From Scatophagus argus (Eukaryota; Chordata; Actinopteri; Scatophagidae): a stretch of DNA of 64,000 nucleotides. Below are positions 11,986-23,883 of this stretch, in pieces (the first letter of the stretch is position 1; each line of letters starts with the position of its first letter). A program made the position numbers and the translations under genes. The DNA lies in contig NC_058506.1 in assembly GCF_020382885.2 (NCBI RefSeq), forward strand, positions 22,107,318 through 22,171,317, written 5' to 3'. The notes beneath the pieces were generated by a model. The model did not search any database. It was not told where the DNA came from and was given only the letters and a program-made list of their open reading frames with translations.

Positions 11986-14900
11986 CTACTGACTTGTTTG
12001 GGTTAAACTTGCTTAAAGTTGGGCCTCAACCACCTTAAGCCTGCCAAGCTTTCCAATCTGGCACATTTGCAGTTTAAAAATAATAATAATGGTGGCAGAT
12101 TTGCCACTCGAAATTCATGGTGATTTTAGAAACGATGGGTTTATGCTCTGGGAAGTAAAAATAATCAGGCTTGCCAAGCAAACGAATTGATTTTAGAGAC
12201 GGGAGCAGCATTGTTCTGGTGTTGCAGAGCTGCATGTCAGTCCTGCAGTACAGCTGGTGAAAATGAAACTGGAAAACCAGAAATGAGTTAACATTTTGGC
12301 GCTTTTGGTTCCCTTTTCTCAAAGTCAGTGGGTTTTTTCAGTGGGTTTGTGGTTAGATGCCTCAGATAAGTTCTGTGGTTAACACAAGCTAAAGAGGTTT
12401 TCTCATATTATTCTGGGACTTAAAATCCATCAGTGAATTCCTCACTCAAAAATTCTGAAGCTTCTGCAAAAAGGGTGGAAAAAGAGGACAGCTGAGGTTC
12501 TTGGGGACATTCAGCTTCATCCCGCTGCAAACACAGAAACTCAGCAGTCTGCCTTTACAGTTTATACTCATGCTTGACTCTTCAGCTTATACACTCATCA
12601 GTTCATAGAGTATGTATAGTAAAGCAGGAGGCTCAGCAGCACTGAGGCTAAAGTCATGTGACCGACGTGTCATTTGTTTATAGCCTAAACTTAGCTTCTT
12701 ATTTCTGGTGTTCATTTGTGGTTATTTTGCCGAACAGGATGTGTAAGCATTAAACTTTGGTTTGCCACAGAACTTGTTTTCTGCAATAATCTACAATCCA
12801 TTAGAAAACTGGCTTTTTGTTAAGGGAATCAATCGTTCAAGGAATAAAAGTGCTTGGATAAGCGACACAGAGGTTAGCGTTACAGTTCATACTTTCAAAC
12901 ATGTTTCAATGACTTGATGTATTCTTTAAGTGTGAGACCCTCTTTCAGGTGACTGCTGGGCACGCAGCAGGACGTGGCGACGTTTGCGTCAGATTAACGG
13001 GAAACAAAGTCTTTCAAAATGTGCGAACATGTCAGCAAGCACTCACTCTTTTGTCCCGGAGATTTTTAACCAGGTAGCTGGATCCAGATGTGGCCAAAAC
13101 CGAGCTGAGGCCACATGGGGATACATGCTATTTTTAGTCACACAAACGGCTGAGCACAGGCAGTATGGACATTGTGTACGCTCCGCTTTCAAATCTTACC
13201 AAAGTCTTTGGTCAGCGGATGAAAACTATCCTCATTTAACAACTCAGAAACACAGCAAATTAGCCATCGTTCCTTTTGCTTCAGTATGGTAGATGGACCG
13301 TAATTATAGAAGTTAATGCAGGCTACAAGACCACTTAGTGTGGCAGGATCAGTTTCACAGCCGTACCCACATACTCCTCCATGGCCCAGGCCCTCATGTG
13401 TAACGTGGTTCACAATACGCTCATTTACAGTTCGTCAAAGGGAAAGGAAACAAAGCGAATTCCCAGCTACAGTCAAATCCTTCATCCTGCTCCCAAAGAT
13501 TTCCCACTTCAATCAGAACGTATTTACTGACCATCCTCAGTGTAAATTTAATCTTTTCTAGGGTTAGAAAAAAGCATTACATCCTCCAGCCAGGCAGCAG
13601 CAGATGGAGGAGTGATGGACCAGCAAAATTCTCCTCCGGGCCAAAAGCGATGCGGACGTAATGTCGCCAAACTGGTTTGCACTTTAAACCCAAAGTTTCA
13701 TCTGTGATAACAGACGAAGCTAAACGCTCAGAGGCTGTCGGGCTGAGGGCAAACCCAGCCTACGTGTGCTAGGTTGACCTGAGAGGAGCACCAGCTAGCA
13801 TCTACCCCATCATATGTCATCAAGCCTTGTTTAAATGAACCCTGTGAAGAACTTCAGCTCAAGCCACATGGCGAGGAGGACCGCAGCGTCTGCACCGAAG
13901 AAGTCCTTTCATCGTCAAAGCTCAGAGCGAGTTTTCCCAACGCTGTGGCAGGCGGGAGATCAGAAAAGGAGGGAAACTCGTCTCTAGCAAAGTGGTGAAT
14001 CTTTAGGTTAGACGTAATTACCCTTAATGCACGCCATTACATACACGCACTCAAACCCACACAGTCTAAAGGCTGAGCCAAGTGCAGAGGAGGGGAAAGG
14101 GGGTTTTTATGAACCGGACCAGGAACTGAAGCTCATGTGAAACAAACCAGTTTCAGTGGACAGGAAAACACCGAAGCACCGAACGGGACGAGACGCAGCA
14201 AGACTGCGTCTCAAGCTGACCCCAGTTTGTACCGGACCAGTGGAGCCCAAACAGAACTCATACTGGATAATGACCTCTTACAGAGTGCACTTAATAACTC
14301 CTGGGACCTTGTTTTCCCAAAAGAACGAGGTTACAGATCAGTTGACTGAATTAAAAAACAAATTAGATTAAAAAAAGGGAGCAGGTCGCACATTTTCCTA
14401 AATATTTGAAAGCAAGTTGTGCTAAATGAAAAAGAAAAAGATTTCTGTTGGATCTGCAGCTAAGCTTTTCCTTTCCTTCTTTTGGAAGTTTAGTTTTCAG
14501 CTAGAGGCCGAACCAAACTGACTCAGGATCAGTAGTTACAAGGCAAGAAAGGATCGTTTTCCAAAGACTCCTGAAATACTTTTAAAAGGACTGATGTGAG
14601 CTTATCCTTAAGTTTCCTTTGGAGTTCTGTTGGGCAGCCGTGCAGTCCTCTGCTTTAACGGTTCATATCTACAAAAGAGCTTAGAAATGTTCCATATGTG
14701 TTGTATCTGAGAGGAACTCTGGGGGGTAAAGAGTGGAACAAAAGCATCGTCGGTTGCTTTTGGGGTTGCTTGCTGTGTTTGGATGTGTGACTTATCTGGG
14801 GAATAAATGCCAGAGCCAGCTTGCCTCGTCACCATATTAATAGAAGAGACCTCATGTCCCAGTTATTAATTGTTCTGATTGGTTTGTAGGTAGAAGATTG

Positions 14901-16190
14901 AATTTTGCAAATCAGCCTGGTTTTTATTTCGTGCAGCCACAGTATTATCAGTCCAGGTCTAAAATGGATTTTGATAAAACTTGCATTTCCTTCTTGTGTT
15001 CCTTGCAGATGAAGTACCTGAGCTGTCAGGTGAGCTGTGTGAAGGACGCCGACCTCTGCGTCTCTGTTGGCTGGAGACATCTTCTCGCTGTCCAGTCTGG
15101 TCACAGCTTTACAAACGAGGCAGAGGAACTTGTGCTGGCTGCTGAATCATCATGTGTTACCACCAGGATGCGTCCTTCACTACAGCCGCAAAACAAGCTG
15201 CTTCCTCTGGAGGAGGAGGCTTCAGCTCATATTCTGTCTTTTATTAAAGATGAAACGACTGTAGTGGGAAGCGACCGCTAAGCTTTTATGAAACAGGACA
15301 TGCAAACTGTTAGTTACTGAGTGATCTCTTATTTATCCACCGTTTGAGCTTCCTGCCTCGTTTATGTTTCTCTGGTCGTTTTAGTGAATCCTCTCAAAGA
15401 TCTCAGTCTCAGCTGCCCGACTGGATGAAGTGAATTCAGTAAATGTGTCGGTGTCACGACCTCAGGTGAACAGCCCCTCAGGTGTGATGGGCAGTGACTG
15501 TGGAAAAGTCTGGTGTAAACCTCGGCTGTCTGTGAGCGCCTTTAACATGTGGGAGAATAACGTTTTCTCAGAGAGCAAAGCTGAATGGGCCAGCTGTTCT
15601 TTGAGCTTGTGTCGGTTAATGGAGATCACTGGTGTCTGAGGGTCTAAAGGAAAGTCTTGTTCAGCCCGCGGAGGGGATCTGGTTACTGATCAGGCTGAGG
15701 CTGGGATCAGGTGCGTCCGCAGGAAGCGCAGAGCAAACTAACAGGCTGGAGATTTCCCGTTGCCATGGTGACGGAGGTTGATCCAGATCATCATAATAAC
15801 CTAATAATAACAGGCCGGTCTTACGCTTCGTGTTGTGGCCGTTTCGTGCGGCGCTGTGGCTCGTTTGGCAGCTCTGTGTTGTGGTCCTGCGGTGCCGTGA
15901 GGCCGCGGGCCTGCAGGCTCTCACAGCCTGCAACGTTTCCTCCAACACCGTCCACTTTCCTCCATCTAACCGCCTCCTCCATCGTGTGACGGGGGGGGGA
16001 TCAGCCATCGGGATCCTCCACACCTCACGTTCATATTCACATCTGAATGCTGATTATTCTCTTAATTGACGCCTGATTCGCCTCGGACTCTTATGTAACT
16101 ATCCGCCCCCACCGCCCCCCATCTAACAGATGATCACATTTAACAGGCTCTGATCAGGATCGCGGGTGGGGTGGGGGTGAAGGAGCTTAC

Positions 16191-16400
16191 CTTGTGCAGC
16201 AGATCAACGTTCACTCCCCGGGTCATTTTAAACCGTGTTGTTCCCATAAAAACGCTGAGGTTGTCAGGTTGTGATCATCAAGTCGCTCTCCGCCTGCGAA
16301 AACCCACTGAAGGACAGCGACTAAGTCCCTCTTTCCTCCATCCATCCGCACTGGAAGAGACATCGGCCGTCAGCCTCCACCCCTCAGCTGGGAGAGAGAC
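16191..16400 (-). other. candidate non-coding first exon of kcnj6
   Basis: On the minus strand the segment ends in CTGCACAAG followed by gtaagc, a strong splice donor at 16190. It lies upstream of kcnj6, in a region with more CpGs than its surroundings, beside a purine-rich GA/GGGA tract at 16.41-16.48 kb. There is no long frame, so it would be 5' UTR. The left border and transcription start are guesses, and the exon could belong to an unrecognised transcript. Confidence 0.35.
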
Positions 16401-19346
16401 GTAGGTGAACAGTGAGAGAGAGAGAGAGGGAGGGAGGAAGAGAGGGATGGAGGGAGGGAGGAAGAAGGAGGGAGGCGGAGAAATGATCCTTGATGAGAAC
16501 GAAGAGCCTGTGATGCATCGCGCACATTAAAGACGTTAGAGCTTCAGTGTTGACGATGTTGTGTGCTCTGAAACTCGTCTCCAACTGATTAAATATTCAC
16601 ATCGAACCATCGTGACACTTTCACCACTTTGTGTTCTGTGAGTTAACTTTCACATCAGCTGATGTGGGATGTGCTGTGTGTTTAAATACAAAGAAGTTCC
16701 TGAAACAAACGCGACCTCTCACTCTGTTTTCCTGTCAGTGACTTTTGGCAAAGACAAGGAAATTTACATTTTGTTGATGCATATCCTGTTGAATTTATAA
16801 AACCTGAAATATTTCCTTTTTTCCAATGTTCTTTTACATATCAAAGGAAAGGGAAAATAGTCAGAAAAAATAAAGAAACATGGAAAAAAAATGTTTTGTG
16901 GATGTTATGATTACTGAGATTTTCCATAATGTAAATAAAAGCAGCACATGGGAGCAGGCCTACCAGGGTCTGGATTACGTTTGTGATTTCCCCAGCTTGT
17001 TGGCACACAGAGCAGCTGCGGGCCCTCACGCGGGCCCTCACGTGTCCAGACCGGGAGTCCTGGAGCTCTCCGTGGTGCTGATCCCCTGTGGGCAAACCGC
17101 AGCAGACAAGTCACCGTTTCACGTCTCTGACCTCAGCTGTGACTGGCTTAGTTCAGGTTTTACTTGTGAACAAGATGAATATGTGCTTCAGTCGGTCGCA
17201 GAGCATCCTCACACACCTGCCACTAACATGACGTGTGAGCGTCGTAGGTTTGGTCAGACTGAAGCTTCAACCTGGTGACAGCTGATGGAGACATCAGAGG
17301 ACGTGGAAACCAAACGTTCATGGCAGGGCGAGTCTTTTCATCCTTAGAGCCACAACAGCATGTCTCAAAACATCAGAAACTGAAACCTTAAAGCCCCTCA
17401 GAAAGGAGGAACGGCCCTCGTTTGAAAGGAGGATCGAGGCGTTCTGGAATAAGAATCCAGTCAGAATCTGCAGACTTTGGTGCCGCTGAGGATCCCCTGC
17501 AACGTGAATGAATGAGGGACACGTTGTGAAAGCGTTTGTTTTTAATTTAACCTTAAATAACAAAAATGTCACATTTTATTTTCCACTACAAACAAACCCA
17601 AATATACAACTACAGCTTCCTAGAAGCTAAAACAAATAAATTACAATATAAAACCATTCAGAACAGTGCAGATGGAGCATCTCTCCTGTGACATTTGTTA
17701 GTGTAAAAGTACAACACAATAAGCCTGTTGGATTTCTTAGTGAAGATGAAGAACTTATGCCAGAGCTGTTAATAACTACAATGTGTCAGATGCTTTAACA
17801 TGAGGTAAAAAATGTAGTGATTACAATCACAAGGTGCTCAGACTTTATCATCAAGTACAGTAGGAATTAACGTGTAAGTTACCTTTGACTGTACCGAAGC
17901 GTCAGGGGGTTAATGTTAAACACGCTGGAATGGAAGCTGACATTAAATAAGTTTGCTTTCCGTCCCTGCAGCCGAGACGCCTGGCGGTTAGAGAACAAAG
18001 CAGTCGGCGTTTCTCATCAGGTTGCTTCAGTTAAATATACTCCGTTTACCCAAAAGAACACGCTCACAGTTAATCTGAATCCCGAAACAAAACTTAGGCC
18101 AAAAAAATTACTTACTTACAATATTCAATATTTACTACAAGGTGGTTTCTTTGAATGTGCTAAGAATTGAGACTGAACTCAATCACGTGTCAGTTCAGAT
18201 CAGTGAGACTGATAAAGCAGGTAATGTGGAAAACAAATAACAATCCATTTAGGATAAACACAAACCGTGGGCAGAACTGGCTTTTAAATGAGATATATGA
18301 TCTTGTCGCCCATCTGTGAAGCTTCAATCTTCTCAGACTTTTTATTTATTTGCATATTTTCATTTTCACTCACTGTAGTTTTAAATTCAAATTGGAAGAA
18401 AATGGATCTGAAACCTAACAAGACACTTCGGGTCAAGTTACGTGCATTAAAGCAAGACTTTGTAACTTTTGGAGGAGGAAAAGCCACATCCTTTCTCTTA
18501 CAAATGAAACGCTGAGTGCATAAGCGAAATATGCAGCAGAGTTTGGCTACATCGCCTGTGTGGTCTGACTGCTGGCTCATTACCATCAGTGCTATCAAAG
18601 CTTACTAACTGATAATACTGAGCCACTTCACTAACCTGTGACTCTTCTTCACTTCTGCTGTTGTTACCACACACATAAGAATCTAATGTCGTCGCTTTTC
18701 TGTTCATTTTGGCTGCGGTTTGGCAAACGTTTACACAACCTCACTCTCAGCGGCCTGTGCAGCAGCTCTGTCCATTAAAACCCAATCTCCTCCATCGGAT
18801 GTGAAACGTTTCACTCACGCCCTTTTAATCGCCGGATTCCCTCGTAAAGATGCACCAGTTTGAATCAAACTGAGCTGAGTGCAGAGGCAGCAGGCCTCCA
18901 GTTCCAGCTGTGACACACACACAGTGACTGAACAGCTGGACACAAAGTGTAAAGATGCTGAAGTGCTGGAGTCCTTTAACAGAGCTTTAAGTGAAGAGCA
19001 GTGATTCTCCGTCCTCTCTGTGGTCACCTGTGACCACACCCAGCTGTGATGGCAGGGGCCCTGGAGTACACCTGTGCACCTCTGCATCCAGGTGAGAAGC
19101 GCACACCACCCGAGGTCCACAAAGAGAGAATAACAGGGAGAGCTAATGTTTGTGTTTCACCAGAAGGTGTTTTTCTTTTTGTCAGGGCTGAGAAGAAAAA
19201 TATTCTGGGGCAACATAACCGATGAGTGTGGTTTAAAGGGTCACATTTTAGGACATTAGCACAAAATATTGGCAACAAAAGCCAATATCGGCCGAGTTAC
19301 AGACAGAATGGAACATCCACCCTTTTGCTTGTTGGTCCCTGCAGCT
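16401..19346. other. kcnj6 upstream region and probable kctd7 3' UTR
   Basis: No coding exon was seen. The right part is downstream of the kctd7 stop on the minus strand. A minus-strand AATAAAA (reading back from about 17579) would allow a kctd7 3' UTR of roughly 1.8 kb. The left part should hold the kcnj6 promoter if the candidate first exon is right. Confidence 0.4.
16409..16482 (+). repeat. GA / GGGA-rich low-complexity tract
   Basis: A run of agagagag followed by gggagggagg and ggaagaagg words forms a purine strand of about 70 bases just upstream of the candidate kcnj6 first exon. Such tracts are common near fish promoters. Confidence 0.8.
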
Positions 19347-22300
19347 TCACCACCACGTGATCTTAAACTCATAGATGGGCCTCTTGCAGTAGTAATGGTT
19401 GATCAGGTGCTTGTCACAGACGCCGATGCACTGCTGCTCGGCCGCGATGCCGCGCTCAGCCAGGTCGCTCACGATGCAGTGCAGCAGGTCGTAAACGTCT
19501 GCCACCGCCTCCCAGGGTCCGAAGGAAACGTCCACCTCGCAGTGATGCTCAAAGAGCTTGGCCTCACTGTCCGAGCGCTCGAATCGCAGGGAGTTGAACA
19601 GAGGACGCTCGTACGGCGTGATGGGCATCTCCTCCTTGTACACGCAGATCTTCAGCTTGGCAAACCGAGCCTTTTTCTGCATGGCCCTCAGTTTGGCGAT
19701 CTCCACAATACGCTCCAGATTCTCTGAAAAGAAAGCAGTTCATTACTGATGCCATTTTTAAATAACACAGAGACTTACTCGTGTTGTGCAGCTGAGTGTC
19801 ATTCATGGTGAAATGTAAAGTGTAGTTGTTTTTCTTCTGGCCGGAAATAAAATCGCACAAATAAGTAAAAGAACTTCTTAACTGCAGAGCTCAGCCTCTG
19901 AGTACTGCATTAAGGTGAAGAAACTCTGTTTGCATGTGCTGGATTCACTTCTCCTTTTCACATCACGTCAGTGTGACACTAAACAGGTTGCTACCGTTAA
20001 TTAAGCTGCCACTAAAGGCAATTTCTGCCTTCTGAGCAAACAAGAGCTCAATTTAAACTTAAAATCTATTTTTGTCTTTGGTTACAAATGGTGAGAGCTG
20101 ATTCCAGCTGGAACAACACAGTGAATGTTCAAGCCTCCTGCAGCTTTGGCTTTCCATGTGTGTTTCCTGTACCAGTGATGCTGACTATGAGAGTTACGCC
20201 TGAATTATGCACCCATAAACAACTTGACGGTCAGGATGTTTTCTTCAGTATCAAAGTAACCCAGTGACAGCAGTCCGTACATGCACCGAGATTATTAAAA
20301 CAGGAACTGCAAAAAGCTGATTCAGTATACCTTTAACAGTGCCAAATGAGTCCGACGTAAATAAGTACAAGCAAAAAAAAATAAAAAATGTTGCTCGAGT
20401 TATGGACTACACCCGAGTCAGACGGTACGAGTAGCTGAAGTTTGTGTCAGATCAACGTTTACAGCCACGCTAACTTCAGCAGGTGAGGGAGTGGGACTCC
20501 GTTACCTTTGTAGTAGGGCAGCAGGTCGAGGAAAGCTTGTCGAACTTTCTCCCCGGTGAGCGGCTGAGTGTCCTCCAGGCTGTCCAGCAGCGGGCCGATG
20601 GCGTAATACTGAGCCTCTCTGTGCACGGCTCGCACTCGATCCCTGTGAGGGAGCTCGCCTTCTCGCAGGAAGTTCAGGATGTCCCTGAGCGTGGACACAG
20701 AACAAATCCACACGCAGACAGACTCCTACTTTAATCAACTCGGTGTTTATGCAAATCACATGAAAGAACGGCAGTCTAATTTAAAATGACATATTCAGTG
20801 CTTTTGCTTTAAAACAGTCTGACGGGGACGATCTGAGCTGCTTTGTCTTTTGCTTGTCTTCAGGATTGCAACTACAGACAATTCTCATCACTGATTGTAT
20901 TAAATCCTGAAAACAATTCCCATCAGTTTCTCAGATGATACTGCACTTCTTATTGTGCACATGAAAGGCTGCCTTATTGGCAATATTGGATTTTCATATG
21001 ATTTTTGCATCAGTGTAGTTAGGAGTCAGATATTAAAACGTTCCCGTCTGATGTCACTGACTGAGCCTGAAAACTTCTTCTTCTTCTTCTTCTTCTTCTT
21101 GGTCTCGGTGTACTGCGAGCTACTGACGGCTGCGCTCAAAATCCTCGTCTGTATCGACGCACTTGACCAGCAAAGTTTTGATGTGCTTCTCTGCAGCAGA
21201 ACCCGGCGGTGTTGTGAACACAGAGGAGGAAATGAATGCAGAAAAATACAGAGAACTGCTGGTGGAAAAGCTGCTGCAGCAAACAACACAGCAGCAGCTT
21301 GGGAGAAGATTTATTTTACAGCAGGACAATAGCCTGAAGAACACAAGGCGGGCTAAAAACAGCAGAATGCATGTCCCAAATGAAAAGCCTCCTCCTTAGC
21401 GTCTGAGTACACCTGCAGTGGTGCAGCCTCCTCCAAGTGTTTTTTGTTGAATTACTTAAAGAGTCACGACGTTCATCTCTCATTCTGTCAGCTCCTTCTT
21501 TATGAATCTTTAACACGAGGATCCTCCCACGGACAAACTCAGGGGCATTCGTAACGAACAACTGACCTCACTCTAACACACTTCTTACATAAGTCTGACA
21601 TCTTCACATACATATTTAAAGGGATCTGCTTTTGCTTTTTAGCCCTGCTAGCAGCACAGCTCTGAGGTCCAACCACTTTGGCCCAAAATCTTCACAGTCC
21701 CCTGAGGATGAAGCCTGATGGCTCCCCAGTGCTGCCATGAGGTTTACATGTTGTGATTCTGAGTGAAATGTCTCAGCTGCTGTTGGGTGGACTTCCATGA
21801 AACATTCATGTCACCCTCGGGATGAAAAGTCATAACCTCAGCAAAGTCAAATTTTCACTTTTACGTTTTAAGAAGCTGCAAAACTGAACGCGTTCCCACC
21901 AGCCTCAGCCGTACAGCTTAGCAGTAATGGCAGCATGCTAACAGGCTAAACCGAGATGGTGGACATCGTAATGGAAACAACTGCGTTCCTGTTAGCACTC
22001 TGATGTTAGCATTTAGCTCAGAGCAGCACTGAGCCTGAGCACAGCCTCACACAACTGCCAGCATGACTGCAGACTCTTAAGTCCTGTTATTTTGTTTGTT
22101 TGGACCGTCAGTTTCAGTTGATTTACGTTTAAATCTAACATCACACATTACTGTTTGTGCTTTCTGTTGCAGGCTTTGTTGGCTTTGACATTCTTGAATC
22201 TCAGGGATGCAGGGACAACCCACGCAGCTCGTTCTGTGGAATCACCTCATCACTCTCTCAGCCTCCTCTGACTCCACACGGCCATGTGACTAAAGCCTGC

Positions 22301-23883
22301 TGCGTGATGTCACGGGCGGCGACTCCTTGCCTCGGCCTGTCTTGTGTTACGTGCTGCTGGTATGGGAAAGTATGTCGCAGATCAAAAACACAGAAAGGGA
22401 CATGGACACACCTACATGCCTCACACAACACCTGACTGACAAACACAGCGAGTTAAAACACACGGCAGGCTGCAGTGCGAGTCTGTAAGGGACTAAACGT
22501 TTGTGCTCCACAGTCTCTCAGTTTCCAGCCACAAAGTTCCCACTCTGGCACTGAGGCCCCCGCGGCCTTTTTCTCTTATACGCATGAGATCACAACAGTC
22601 ACATTAAGTAGTCATGATGCTGTCTTCGTCTAAAAACAGCCGGGGTTCAGGTCACTCACCCAAAATATGCACCATCCCGATCGATGAAGTAGCGTCCCTC
22701 AGCATCGCGTGGGATGTAATGACGCCCGCTGAACATGGCGGCCAGCATGGTGTCCTCGAATCGCCGCAGCGTGGACAGGCGGGTGGTGAAGTACGTGCCC
22801 CCGACATTCAGAGAGATGACCTCTGGAAACTTTAAAATGAGAATGCAGGTGAAACCGGAAGTCTGGAGGCACACAAGTGACCCTGTGAGGCTGCAGTCGC
22901 CACTTTACCTCGTGACCTCGTTTGTTTGCACCCGGAGGACCTAACTGACTTCAGGACTCAAACTTATGAGTGAGCAGGAAACTCTGATCTCCTCACTAAT
23001 TACAGGACCTGAAGGCCACCCAGCAATGTAACCCACCAGGATGTGACCTGTGAGCACGCCAGTCGTTACTGTGGTACTTCAGTTATTTCATTGGCACTTA
23101 CAGTCCTTTCACAGGGCTTTTATTTGACTGCATTACATTACAGGAGGTGATAAAGTGGCTCCCCCATCCTGCATACGCACACACGGTCCTGAGAGCAGGG
23201 GGGCTGATTTACTTGTTAATAAACGCTGCCTCACCTGCCACTGATTAATGAGCTGCAACCTGTGGATCAGCAGTAACAAGTCGACTCGGTCTCGGCCTCG
23301 GCCGCAGGACCACAGGAGTAAGAGGATTACTGTGCCGTGGACCTGCACAGCCATCAGCAGGCCCACTCGTTAACGCCAGTCACGTGACAGTCAGGCTGAG
23401 CAAACGGCCACAAACAGCCACAAACAGCACGCAGCGTAGTAGTTTGGTGCTAACGTGACGTGTAAGACACTGTGGCATCAGTTTAAAGGTTATGTGGAAA
23501 CTTTAAGTGAATACAACAGTGATTTAAATGTTCTGCTGGTGTATTCGCACTTCATTTCGACTCGGCTAATTTCTGCTGTTACTTTAGCTAATAATAATCA
23601 CGCACTGACGCCTCTGAACGCCTGAGTCTAACCGTCACTGTCACGGTTTGCTGTTTGCTAGCTTGTGCGCTGGTTGGACGGCGTTTTCCCAGGTAAACAT
23701 CGCGGTGAGTCGGCGTACCTCCTGCTCCTGCGCGCCCAGCGACGAGCGGCTGAGCGGCTTGCTCAGGGTGAGGCTCGGTGCTGGCGAGGCCGGCTTTCGG
23801 ATGTCGTCCTCCGTAGGGTCCGAGCTGGACATGGCATCGCCCGGTTTCTCGGTGGTGTCACCTGCGGCCGAGAACACCACCAT
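19347..23883 (-). CDS. kctd7: BTB/POZ domain-containing protein KCTD7
   Basis: KCTD7 is a cytosolic BTB protein; the family serves as Cullin-3 adaptors, and loss of human KCTD7 causes progressive myoclonic epilepsy. Four exons, 23883-23719, 22829-22660, 20684-20506 and 19723-19347, total 891 bases and 296 residues (human 289). The order is an acidic/Ser-rich N-terminus with MSSSD, the BTB domain about 56-150 (FPEVISLNVGG, TTRLSTLRRFEDTMLAAMF, GRYFIDRDG, EAQYYAIGPLL), then the C-terminal part with ARFAKLK, EEMPITPYE, FEHHCEVDVSFGPWEAVADV and the exact family ending RPIYEFKITWW. The start MVV at 23883 matches the human MVVV start; the frame stays open further upstream to an ATG at 24111, so a longer N-terminus is possible. 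Intron 2 holds a Tc1 relic and a large dispersed repeat. Confidence 0.95.
21077..21101 (+). repeat. (TTC)n microsatellite
   Basis: About eight perfect ttc units lie in kctd7 intron 2, just before the Tc1-like relic. Confidence 0.9.
21163..21402 (+). mobile_element. Tc1/mariner-like transposase relic
   Basis: The plus-strand frame reads NAEKYRELLVEKLLQQ, then LGRRFILQQDNSLKNT and RMHV. This corresponds to the stretch of Tc1-family transposases usually seen as KYREILEENLL...RRFTFQQDNDPKHT...HVLEWP, which includes the second catalytic aspartate region (QQDN). Only this part of the enzyme is recognisable. The PKHT motif has decayed to LKNT, the frame stops soon after, and no terminal inverted repeats were found. 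It is an old fossil of a cut-and-paste DNA transposon in kctd7 intron 2. Confidence 0.75.
21620..22095 (+). repeat. large dispersed teleost repeat (gctaac / gatgttagcatttagctc type)
   Basis: About 470 bases in kctd7 intron 2 carry, in order, agcctcagccgtac, gcatgctaacaggctaaac, gagatggtggacat, gatgttagcatttagctc, cagcctcac and gactgcagactctta. This order matches a non-coding repeat I know to be abundant in percomorph genomes. A second, more worn copy seems to lie in the myl10-like gene at 28.23-28.52 kb. Family name unknown to me. Confidence 0.6.

Larger units (their letters stand above)
8507..16190 (-). other. probable kcnj6 5' intron (minus strand)
   Basis: The coding exon starts behind a good acceptor (8531-8530), and the nearest plausible donor upstream on the minus strand is gtaagc at 16190-16185. 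The 7.7 kb between is therefore probably one large intron. It holds a GGT/GGA minisatellite (11.70-11.99 kb) and a CpG-dense stretch (10.96-11.34 kb). No other coding exon was recognised on either strand. Confidence 0.45.
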
